From Christensenellaceae bacterium (lineage in GTDB: Bacteria > Bacillota > Clostridia > Christensenellales > DTU072), in assembly GCA_031260775.1 (NCBI GenBank), contig JAISKW010000122.1, positions 1-20,185 on the forward strand: DNA of 20,185 nt, given 5' to 3'. Numbering within the stretch: the first letter of the stretch is position 1; every line of letters starts with the position of its first letter. Shown here one piece after another: positions 12,001 through 20,185 of this stretch. Made by a program: the position numbers and the translations under genes. The notes under the pieces are model-generated. The model was given only the letters and a program-made list of their open reading frames with translations, was not told the DNA's origin and did no database searches.

Positions 12001-15000
12001 CGCATTGTCCGCGTCGTTCGGCGGCTCGGGCGGCTGGCTTGCCAACATTTTAGGTTGGAATAATATACAATTCCAACCGGCGACCCACGGCGGCGCGACG
12101 TATAATACAAGCCAACTCAATATCGCGGGTTCGGGAGCAAACTCGGGCTGGGTCATCGATAAGTACGGCTTAGTGAGAGGCGAAGGCGGCATCTATTACG
12201 ACGACAGAACCCGTATCTACAGCGACTCGCCTATCGCATTGGAAACTCACGCGTATGCATGGGAAGAGCTGTATCAGGAGTACCAACACATCTTTATGAT
12301 GAACTATAACCTGATTTGGTACGAAGAAGCGGACGGCACAAAGATTTATGCAAGCCAATACGGCAATTCGTATCTTGCTTATGCAGACCTTTGGAACTCC
12401 TCAGGAGCGGTAGGCGCAGCAGGAAATGTCGGTCAAGCGGCAAGGACAATAAAAATCGGCAATGATGAATACACAATTTCGGGCGGAAGCATTTCGGGCG
12501 GCACCGGAGGCTCATCGTCGGTATCGGCTTTAGTCAGAACATATCTTGCCGGCCAGTCTAACCAATCGATGCAAAACGATTTCCCGATGTACGGCGATGA
12601 CGGGATTAAGGAAATCACCTTTGACGGCAAGAAGTTCTACGTGCAATATACGGGCAACTTGCAAGCGAACGCGTTGCAATTGCGCGCGGATACGTTGGTT
12701 TACGATTACGACGATGCAAACTACGGCGCGGTAACCGTTACGGATAAGAACGGCGACGCGGTAAGAGGCGGCAAAATCCGCGCGAATATCAACAAGTGGC
12801 TTGCGAAGAATACGGTTAACTCCTACTTTGTAATAAGAGATTACGAGTATTATGTAGACGAAATTTCCGGTTTACCCACAAAACGCGTAAAGAGCGAGGT
12901 TTGGGTGCGCGACGTTTACGGTTGCTACGACGATTTGAACGGAAACGGCTTATACGATGGGAATGATTGCGACGATACGGCTGTTGAACTCAAAAACGAG
13001 TACTTAACGAACGATAATTCAACGGCACAAGATATCGCAGCCGCAAAAAACCCGCAAAACGGACAGCTTTTCGAGGGCGCAATTGCAAACGGCAAGATAG
13101 TAGCTATCCCCGTAAACGCGACGGACGACAACTTCACACAGATTCAAATTTTGAATAACGGTGTCGGCTTAAAGCGTGTCCGAACGCCTTTGGACGGAAC
13201 AAGCTTCTTCAGGGCGGGCACGAGTAACCCGGGCACTTGGGAAGGCGGAACGGGAAGCGGACAAATATATATCCACGCCATTCAAACACCGCCGCAGACA
13301 ATCGTGTTCCACGACCCGTTCAACCCCGGCGACTTTACCGTAATCGGCGGCTCATGGGCTGAGGCGTTAGGCATGTACGATGCGACGGGCAACTATAAGC
13401 ACAACATTGACGATAACGGCAACTACCTTGTCAATTACTACACCGAACTGTTACCTAACCGCTACGACGCATTGTTTGTAGACGGCGGCAACTCGGTATT
13501 AGGAACGGGTGTTCAGGTTTACTGGGATACCTCCGACATAACCTTCGAGGTCAGAGACGAGGACTACTATTGCTATATCACCGGCTACGTAGCAAACGCG
13601 ATTTACACCGGCGTTACCGACTCCAAAACCGGACTTACTGCGGTTGCGCGTATCAGAGTTATTATGGAAGGCGCGCATCACGATTTCGTAGGAGCGCGCG
13701 TAAACGCGTACAACCCCGCCGATTATAAGCTTTCGCCTTTAGATGACGATTCGAAGCTCGGCGCGTACAGACTCGGTGCCGAAACCGATGTGAAAATTGA
13801 AACTACAACAAGCCCCGATGACAAAGGTTATACCTCCGAAAGCGGCTTCCTTACCTTAGCGGATGCGAATACCGCGCAGAACAGTACGGCGGGTATTAAG
13901 TATACGATTTTCTCCGCATTCGGCCCTATTGACCCGGTAGACTTCTCGCAAAAGACGATTGAAGCGTATATGAGAGGGAGTTATGCGGACAACGGCAATT
14001 ATATCCCGGGATATTTAGACGACCTGCCCGGTTTCTTCGACTTTACCTATCCCATTGAGTACGGCTCGGTGGCGATAGACGAGGCAACTAATACGCTGAT
14101 TAAGTCGATAAACGGAGCGCAGTATTTCAACGGTTTTACGCTGTATAAGAGGGTTGTATTCAACTATATCAAGTGGGATTACAGCTTCGATGACGTTGTA
14201 GGTAATAAGCTGTACCTGACGGCAACCTACGGTATTAAGGCGACGGCAGGCAGCACAAACGTGTACGAAAGCCACGGTTATAAGCTTGTAGACGGCGTTT
14301 GGATTGCGGGAGAATTAAAAGTTCCCGTAATTATAACAGACAGAACGCTTGCAAGCGTAGAAGATTTAGGCAAGGCATGGAACGTCGGTAATGATTTTGC
14401 CCCCGTAGGCTTTACTTATTTAGAGCCGACGGGCGCGGAAACGGCGGGTCATATCGAGGTCGGCGCGCCTGTTGCAGTAGATGCAAAAGGGATTCCTGCA
14501 TCGATAGATGCGTTACTTTCAAAGGTTCATAAGGATTTAATAGGCGAGTTAACGCTTGCAAACCTTATCGCTTATGAAAATCAATACGTAGCGGCGGCGG
14601 ACAGAAGTGACGAAATGTTCGTTACGGTTCGCTTCACGGACGGCAGAGAAGGGCAATGGAAGTTGGTCAGCCTCAATATTAACGAGCTTATCAACGGCAC
14701 GGCGGAAAAACCCGCATATCAGTGGACGAACGGCGCGTTCCCCGAATACAATGTAACGTTTACATTCGAGGACGGCTTAAGACGGACGTTTGTGGTTGAG
14801 GGCGTTGTTAAACTTATTTCACACTCGTTAAATACAATTGAGGAATGGGACGGCAAGACCGTAACGTACACTCCGTTTGCTTACGGCGGCGAGGATAATT
14901 CCGACGAAGCGGTCTATTCGATATTGGGTCTGCCCACGGTGCTTTCGGGCTTTGAAACCTCCGGAAACGACAGCCCCGTAACGCTTAATTACGGTGCGGA

Positions 15001-18000
15001 CTTCGAGTATGAAATCCCGTCGTTCTCATTCTCCGGAGCGGACTTTGTAAACACCGCTTATAACGAAGAAACGCATAGGAATGAGAGATATGCCGAGTAT
15101 AAGATTAATATCAAGATTAACACCAATGAGTGGAAGATTGTAAAAACCGATAACAACGGCAAGTTTGAAGTAACATTAAGAGTATGGCAGAGGAACCCCG
15201 TTTCGATTGAAACCGTGCTGTTGCACCCGTACGCGGACGTATCTATAACGACACTCAACGTTCGTTATGCGTACGCGCCGGGCGAGTACGCCTATATCCC
15301 CACAAAAGCTTATGTCGAAAGAACCACGCTGTTCGGTATCGGACAGCCGTTAAGAGACTGCTTAAAGGGGAATTATCAGGAATTATTGGTTGATTCGCGT
15401 TTTATCTATAACATTGAACTTGAGAATATGCCGTTCGATACCCGTTCGCAATTCTATTATGACGCGTTGATTTACGACACGGTTGCGGGCAGTAAGGAAT
15501 TAGAGCATAACCGTTTGGACGTTAATAAAGCGGAAATTATTTCGATTAATATCGGCGACTACGAAAAGGACGGCGTTTACGGCAACGAGTGGATTGACCT
15601 CTCGTCTGTAGAAGCGCAAATTGCAAGCATTACCGAAATACTGAAATCCGAGGAATTAACGATATCCGTTTATAAAGCGGCAAGCATTGTGATTCCTGCA
15701 AACGGCAACGGCGATTACTTCAAGATAGGCGCGCCGAACGGCGATACCGACAACCTCATTTACGGCGAGGATTGGTGGTTCGTAGCCGAGGACGGCATTT
15801 CGAAGGAAGACCCGATTAAAGGATTGATGTACAACGGCACCGGCAGAGCGGTTATCGCGGTTATTGTCACCGATAAGAACGGCGCATATCCGCAAACGGT
15901 AACTGTGAACCTGCAAAGAATGAAGAACGGCATAACCGTTGTTCCGCTTAATGACCAAACAATCGCGACGATTAATAACCCCGACTTTATTAAAACGATG
16001 CCCGATACGGCAGACTTTGTTAAGTACGGCGACGTGTTCCTGTACCAAATTGACCCGTTCGATTTTGTCGAAGCGGACTTGCACCCCGCATTGGAAGTTT
16101 CTTACGTACGTGCCCCCGGCGCGCCGATTGTAACAACCACTTTGACCGCGAGAATGGATATCAGCGTATCCACGGACGGATTCTTCAAAGAGGGTTCCGC
16201 TCCCGGAACGCTAATCTTCGGCAACGGAAATGCGGAGCAAAGGTTCGATATTGTATTGGTTAACGTCAACAGACAGTCCTTGGCGGTAAGCCCCGATGCG
16301 ATTACTTATGTTGATGCGGAAAAATCGGGACAAACCTTAACGAACGTCAGCAATTTCAAGGATAACGGCGCGAATAATGCCGACGCGGATATTAGATATA
16401 ATGCATTAGACGCGGTCGTAAACGGCAAGCCGCTCGGCTCGCTTGTGTACTCGATGACGGCGTACTCGGAGTTTGTATTGCCCGAATATGCAAAGGTTAA
16501 GTTCACCGACGGCGCACTGTTGAACCTTAAGGTTTACCCCTTAGGTGTGGAGGAGGACGGCAAATTCGTCGCGCCGACCTACACCGAGGCGGGCGCGGAA
16601 TTGGCAATCCATGTGTTGCTCGGCGACCCCAACGGCGAATTGAACTTAGGCAAGGGCTTTGCGGGCTTTGTTACGGATATTATTTATGTAAAGGTCTTGC
16701 CCGAAACGTTAGTAACCGTCACGGGAGTTACAATTCCTATGGACAGGGTAATTTCCGGCTTAATTCCGTTCGCACCGTTCGCCTCACAATTCGGCGATAT
16801 TGTAGCGGCATCGATTACGGCAACAAGCAACTTAGGCAGAACCTATCATTTCGAAACCGACGATGCGGTAACATACCCCGACTTAGAGGGCTATAACTAT
16901 AACGAAACCTATAATACGCAAAGAGTAAGCGGCGAGTTCTTAATCGGAAACGGCAAAATGATTGCATTCGGCAGACCCGGCAAGGAAGTCTACTCCGACG
17001 TAAGCGCGCGCAAGTCCTATAACTGCGACTTTGTAATCGAGGGCTTGTACCCGACAGGCGTAAAAGGCAAAACGACAGAAACCGTGTTCACGCAAGCGAC
17101 CTCGTACGACAGATTCAGCGAAACTACAGACGAGGAGGCAATTGTTACATTCAATAACGCTATGACCTTGACGGATATCGAGGTGCTTAGCTACGCGGAA
17201 ATGCTTGAAGAAATCGAATTGTACAACGCGCTTCCGGAATATGAAAAAGAGATTTACCGCTTGAACTTCATAACGTTAGATTACTCCGACGTTAACTATC
17301 CCTCGACCGGCGGCATCTTCGTGTTGCATGTAACGCTTTACTATTCGTGCGCCGATTTAACAATCCGTTCTTATGTGTTCGATGTAAACGCAACGGTAAG
17401 ACCCTCGGTTTTGAGCGAAATAAGGCTTGATGCGAACAAAGTGGGCGTTATTGATTCAGCTGTTGCTAATACGTTTAACAGTCTGGTTCCGGGCTTTAAT
17501 ATAGAGGTTGACCCCGTAACCGGCAAGATTTTGCGCTTCACTATGGACCCGCTCCTCGGCGGATTGGAATTACTTAACGACGGAACGGTTAACGAGTTCG
17601 TAACAAAGGGTATTGCGATTGTGAACGACGAGGAAAAGAATATCGAAATCCTTTGGGATTACTCAAGGGCAATAGGACCTATTAACCGTGCGGGTTTAGA
17701 CGGCGGCACATTCGGTATTGCACAAAACGCCGCAATGGTCGCCACGGTTTACAGAACCGATACGACGGGAAGAAAGATAATCCTACAGTCTAAAGAGTAC
17801 ACAATAGAGGTTGCGAGCCGCAGGATTTACAAATTAGAGGGCGTTTCGGCAAGGAACGGCACAATAGAGCTTTACAACGGAGAGAGTACGCCGGTTGCGG
17901 CGGCGCAAGATATGCTTGTCGTCATACCCGACCTCGAACATCCTGACGCTCTCGTGAAGTATGAGCCGCAAGCCGAATATGCGGCAAACCCCTACAAAGG

Positions 18001-20185
18001 GCGCGATTATGACGGCTCGGGAATATACGGCGGCTTTATTGAAGGCAGCGGCATCTACGGCGACGCTAACTTCTATCTATATGAAACGCTAAAGGTATAC
18101 TACGGCATGGGAACGGATGATTACTATACGGTGACCTTATCGCAACAAGCGTATAACTTCAGATTGGATATGTATTCGGTAAACCAACCGTATCTCGGAG
18201 GCAAAATAACCGTTACAATGGACTTCTCACTCGGCGGCGCGACGGCGGTTGATGCGGCTAAAGTTGAGCAAATGACGGTAATTATCGACGTCGCAAAGAT
18301 GAAGTACGAAATTAACGGCGGCATTGCGGATAAAGAGATTGACGTTTACGGTTTAACACCGCTCGGATTACCTCAAACGCTCCGCGAGCTTGTCAATGAC
18401 GAGCACCGTGACGATTTGACTGCAAGCGACGGCACGATACCGCTTGTAGACGTACATTACGCGCCCGCGCCTAACACTTGGAATAATGTATATCAAATCT
18501 TCGGAGTAGTGGCCGGCAAGGCGGTTGAGGTTTACTACAGCACCGACACCGACAACGGCGGCGTAAGATGCTACCGTGACGCGCAGAATGTAATCGTACC
18601 GGATGTGTTTATCATCCCGCAAACGATGACGAACGGCAAGTACTACGGATTCAACGCTTTGACGGAGGCTTCAAGGGTGTTCGAGCCCTCGGAGCTTGCT
18701 CTTCTCGGAGTCACGAGCGGCAGAATCGTCGGGCTTGTTCAAGCGATTAACGCCGATACAGGATACTCGGAGTATAAAGCGGTTAAGGTAGCGGCGGCAT
18801 TGGGCGAATATCTTGACACGGAAAAGAGACAAATATTGACGACGGCAATTTCGCAGTTCGTAGGCGCGTTCAACAGTGAATTCTCGTCGAGTGTGACCAC
18901 AACGCCGGCGCAACGGTTGTCGTTCATTACAAGGAACAACGAAGCGAAGGTGTTAACGACACTTTTAGACATCGGCGCGGGCGACCTTGCAACGATTGTT
19001 ACAAACTATGCGGCATCACTGCCCGAGGCGTCACAATCGAGATTTAATACAATACTGTCGACCGGTTTCCTTGATTTTGCAGCGGTCCAAGCTTTGATAA
19101 AGACTTATGCAGCCGTTGAAAACGTTTATCTCGTTTCCGAAGCTCCTGATTATGCGGCTGACGGAGTAACGGCAATCCTGTACGGCGCAAAGACGCTCAA
19201 GGGCGCGACGCGTACGGGATTCACCGTTGCGGAATTCGAAAGTATGAGAATTGCCGACGTATGGACAGGCAATCAACCGACTGTTGCCGTAAGATACGAT
19301 TTCCGTTTTGCAACGCCTAAGAATTTCTCGTTTACCGAGACTGAGCGTTCGTACGGAATTCAAGTATCGTTCGGCAACGCGTACGGCGGAATCCAGATAA
19401 TTTCGCTTAAGGTTAAGTACTATAACTACTATTTTGACAATGCGGCAAACGGATTTGTCAACAATAAGAATACCGGTAATCAGGTGAACGTGTCGCTGTT
19501 TAATATGGATAGCGAGGACGCCGCGAACTTTGGATACTTTGAGCAGTCGTTGGAACGCGTTAACGGTATGGGCGCGGCAGTTAAGGCATTAGGCTTCGTA
19601 TTCGACCCGTTCCTGCCATATCCGGAGGCTCTGCCCGCAGCGAACCCAAGCGATTCGGGCTTTACAAAAGTTGTTGGCAGTGAATCGGTTACGATGGCGT
19701 TTAGCGAATTTATCTCGTTGACATGGGACGATTCGCAGGTTAAGCACTACCTAAGATACAGCGGTACCGACGGTACGATTGTAAGCGAGAACGCGGGAAT
19801 TAAAGCGTACGTTGCTCCCGTAAACAGGAATTACTATTCCGGGAGTTTAGTGGTCAACCCCGCTTATGACGATTATTATGCGGCGTTCACCCAAACGGTT
19901 AAATATCCGTTCAAGGTGCTTAACCGCACGGTAGTAGGTTCGGAGGCGTCAAGCTTCTTCGATACGGGCTTGCTGAAGAAGAACCCCATTGATGCCGGCA
20001 GGATTTCGCCTTATGACTATATGAACAAGGTCGATTTAACCAAGGCGATAATCGAGGACTACTTCAAAGCTATCGGTACCTCGTTCAAGGTAACGTTTGC
20101 CGAGGGCTTGCCGATTGTGTTCGAATATGCCCGTGCGGCGAATAAAGCAAAATTTGTAACCCCGAATTTTGCTCCGGGAGTGGAC
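2..20185 (+). CDS. Giant multidomain extracellular-type protein, internal fragment open at both ends
   Basis: Codons taken from base 2 run to the final base without TAA, TAG or TGA: 6,728 codons, both termini outside the window. I read the frame through every line and spot-checked its phase along the window; no frameshift is needed. The protein is rich in Asp, Asn, Gly, Tyr, Thr and Val, has only about eight Cys, and is dominated by beta-strand-like alternation with short Leu/Gly-rich helices. This composition is typical of secreted or surface proteins. Visible order: diverged YLD/LLGG/QNAE repeats (residues ~1-2680) containing a calcium-binding segment (511-576); a carboxypeptidase-regulatory-like domain (2683-2743); a large unassigned region; a Cys-flanked calcium loop (~4308-4325); Ig-like modules (~4771 to the end) with a helical island (6240-6373). 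No catalytic motif was recognised. An adhesin, surface stalk or ligand-binding scaffold is inferred, not shown. Signal peptide, anchor and regulation cannot be seen. Confidence 0.96.
1532..1729 (+). other. Calcium-binding segment, thrombospondin-3-like plus one dockerin-like half
   Basis: Residues ~511-533 read DSDGDGFVDADENKDGIVD, a run of Asp/Asn/Gly loops spaced as in thrombospondin type 3 repeats. Sixteen residues on (1649-1729, residues ~550-576) comes GDVNGDGKLDYLNGDVNVVE, with the D-x-N-x-D-G-x-h-D loop and following helix of one dockerin type I half. A true dockerin has two such halves and usually sits at the C-terminus; only one is clear here and it is deep inside the protein. The likely role is calcium-dependent stiffening between modules rather than cohesin docking. 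Calcium binding follows from the family motif. Confidence 0.75.
3480..4380 (+). other. Mixed alpha/beta insert between N-terminal repeat copies (unassigned)
   Basis: This stretch (residues ~1160-1460) separates the third and fourth YLD-type boxes and accounts for much of the long spacing between them. It begins with a strand pair (NNIIVIVYNAKSETLVTT), passes through a charged, helix-like part (about 3620-3900, many Glu, Lys, Asp and Ala) and ends with a similar strand pair (GGLIAIAVNEEKTAVSV, about 4330-4390). The two strand pairs resemble each other weakly and may be the ends of two related beta subdomains. I recognise no family. Confidence 0.35.
7139..7210 (+). other. 24-residue hydrophobic segment, possible buried or membrane-like helix
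   Basis: Residues ~2380-2403 are almost wholly Ile, Val, Gly, Met, Phe, Ala and Leu (it starts GVVGTIIDVVNVIFDIV), the length of a membrane span, but two Asp interrupt it. In a protein otherwise like an extracellular one, a buried amphipathic helix is more likely than a transmembrane helix. It follows a Leu-rich stretch (LDLNTLLEVI) and precedes a Trp-containing loop (PPAWFFYNN). Confidence 0.4.
7640..7876 (+). other. Leucine-rich amphipathic helical stretch ending in DLLGGLL
   Basis: About 79 residues (2547-2625) are unusually rich in Leu, Ile, Val and Gly, with Asp, Glu or Arg at intervals that suit amphipathic helices (for example LVGLLEIVLGDVLQSLMREI, then LISGALRGILDAVLPTLVDL). It ends in the DLLGGLL element and a DPDG turn. 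It is the longest hydrophobic tract seen here and lies just before the carboxypeptidase-regulatory-like domain. It may be a helical bundle or a hydrophobic-ligand surface. No family was recognised. Confidence 0.45.
8048..8229 (+). other. Carboxypeptidase-regulatory-like / Cna-B-type beta-sandwich domain
   Basis: Residues ~2683-2743 have the order of a carboxypeptidase D regulatory-like domain (PF13620 type): a first strand VYGTVKY, the P-V-A-G-A-T-V-S-Y strand, the turn TTDSSGNYMFINIPGGDY, then the V-Q-V-T-A-A-G-F strand that closes the sandwich. These markers (G-x-V, V-x-G-A-x-V, T-D-x-x-G-x-Y-x-F, G-x-Y-x-V-x-V-x-A-x-G-F/Y) are characteristic. The domain is a non-catalytic spacer or binding module in many bacterial surface proteins. 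It sits after the N-terminal repeats and before the Tyr-rich region, marking the main change of composition in the visible protein. Confidence 0.88.
8230..12480 (+). other. Large unassigned Tyr/Ser/Asp-rich region of the giant protein
   Basis: Residues ~2744-4160 are continuous coding sequence without a family I recognise. The first part (to about 9550) is beta-rich, with strands such as EVDLTIVGGG and ALVGTAAS. The middle (about 9560-10420) is rich in Tyr, Trp, Asp and Ser and has few long hydrophobic strands; it contains a micro-repeat SSWDSGYNSSWDSS at 10241-10282. After the QKVRLRL strand and the DLLGGLL element comes a helix-like part (about 11200-11370), then Ser/Thr-rich beta sequence. 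No catalytic motif, signal or anchor was seen. Confidence 0.5.
12482..12529 (+). other. Gly/Ser-rich flexible linker
   Basis: Sixteen residues, nearly all Gly or Ser (GGSISGGTGGSSSVSA), join two beta-rich parts of the giant protein. Such runs are usually disordered hinges. It comes about 390 bases before the cysteine-bracketed calcium loop. Confidence 0.6.
12923..12979 (+). other. EF-hand-like calcium loop bracketed by two cysteines
   Basis: Residues ~4308-4325 read CYDDLNGNGLYDGNDCDD. The D-x-N-G-N-G-x-Y-D-x-x-D core matches dockerin/EF-hand-like loops, as in bacterial SdrD-type B repeats and thrombospondin-3 loops. Two of the roughly eight Cys in the visible protein flank the loop, at 12923-12925 and 12968-12970, placed so that a disulfide could close it. 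The preceding strands (KRVKSEVWVRDVYG) and this loop together resemble the end of an SdrD B-like domain, a calcium-stabilised Ig-like fold. That family call is tentative; the calcium loop itself is clear. Confidence 0.65.
14312..20141 (+). repeat. Diverged bacterial Ig-like modules with ordered NR, FTDG and YxRAPG motifs
   Basis: A closing-strand box of the form V-x-V-x-N/D-R-x-h recurs at 14312-14350 (VPVIITDRTL), 16241-16285 (VLVNVNRQSL), 17798-17824 (TIEVASRRI) and 19898-19936 (PFKVLNRTVV); 15896-15919 is a weaker copy. A V-x-F-T/E-D/E-G box lies at 14621-14644 (VTVRFTDG), 14753-14776 (VTFTFEDG), 16490-16513 (AKVKFTDG) and 20087-20107 (KVTFAEG). A Y-x-x-A-P box lies at 15260-15283, 16100-16120, 18452-18475 and, weaker, 20123-20143. 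VTFxDG followed by a strand is a hallmark of group 4 bacterial Ig-like domains, so tandem Ig-like folds forming a stalk are likely. Exact domain limits cannot be set by eye. Confidence 0.55.
18719..19120 (+). other. Alpha-helical island inside the Ig-like part
   Basis: Residues ~6240-6373 lack the strand alternation of their surroundings and instead show Ala, Leu, Glu, Gln and Arg spaced as in helices (AVKVAAALGEYLDTEKRQIL, ISQFVGAFNSEF, VLTTLLDIGAGDLATIVTNY, AAVQALIKTYAAVE). Four or five helices joined by short Thr/Pro/Gly turns are suggested. The flanking sequence returns to beta type within 20 residues on both sides, so this is probably a small helical bundle inserted in or between Ig-like modules. 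It matches no family I can name. Confidence 0.5.

Noticed and set aside
15656..16084. Open stretch of 142 codons on the minus strand
   Set aside because: Shadow of the Ig-like region, where ordered protein motifs are seen on the + strand.
2..20185. Stop-codon recoding (alternative genetic code) to explain the long frame
   Set aside because: I saw no in-frame TGA, TAG or TAA, so the standard code explains the frame.

Overview
The whole window is the inside of one gene. Reading frame 2 of the + strand (codons from base 2) has no in-frame stop from the first codon to the last base: 6,728 codons by my reading, open at both ends. The window therefore shows neither the start codon, signal peptide and promoter, nor the stop codon, cell-wall or membrane anchor and terminator. 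There is no intergenic DNA, RNA gene, mobile element or CRISPR array. All other open stretches on either strand are shadows of this frame.

The product looks like a giant, modular, secreted or surface protein. It is rich in Asp, Asn, Gly, Tyr, Thr and Val and almost free of cysteine (about eight Cys in the visible part). It alternates beta-strand-like segments with short Leu/Gly-rich segments. Bases ~1-8040 (residues 1-2680) hold a diverged repeat family. Its parts are a beta stretch often ending in a YFAS-type box, then a box of the form Y-h-x-h..LG..K..G-I-D-L..LL, then a hydrophobic LLGG element, then often an acidic linker containing QNAE. A thrombospondin-3/dockerin-like calcium-binding segment lies inside this part (1532-1729). 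Two hydrophobic helical stretches (7139-7210 and 7640-7876) lie near its end.

At 8048-8229 a carboxypeptidase-regulatory-like (CarboxypepD_reg / Cna-B-type) beta-sandwich marks the change to the second half. Bases 8230-12480 are a long Tyr/Ser/Asp-rich region that I cannot assign. A Gly/Ser linker (12482-12529) and a cysteine-bracketed calcium loop (12923-12979) follow. From about 14300 to the end, diverged bacterial Ig-like modules can be recognised from ordered motifs (VxVxNRxV, VxFTDG, YxRAPG). They are interrupted by an alpha-helical island at 18719-19120.

The organism is probably a bacterium. GC is near one half by eye, and codons are mixed (TTA/TTG/CTT for Leu, AGA and CGT/CGC for Arg, many GCG/GGC/TCG). 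The low-Cys, Ig-like, calcium-loop architecture fits an uncultured gut-type Bacillota/Clostridia, but this is a weak inference; other phyla (for example Omnitrophota or Planctomycetota) also encode giant proteins. Function is unknown; adhesion, a surface stalk, or binding of a hydrophobic ligand by the N-terminal repeats are all possible.
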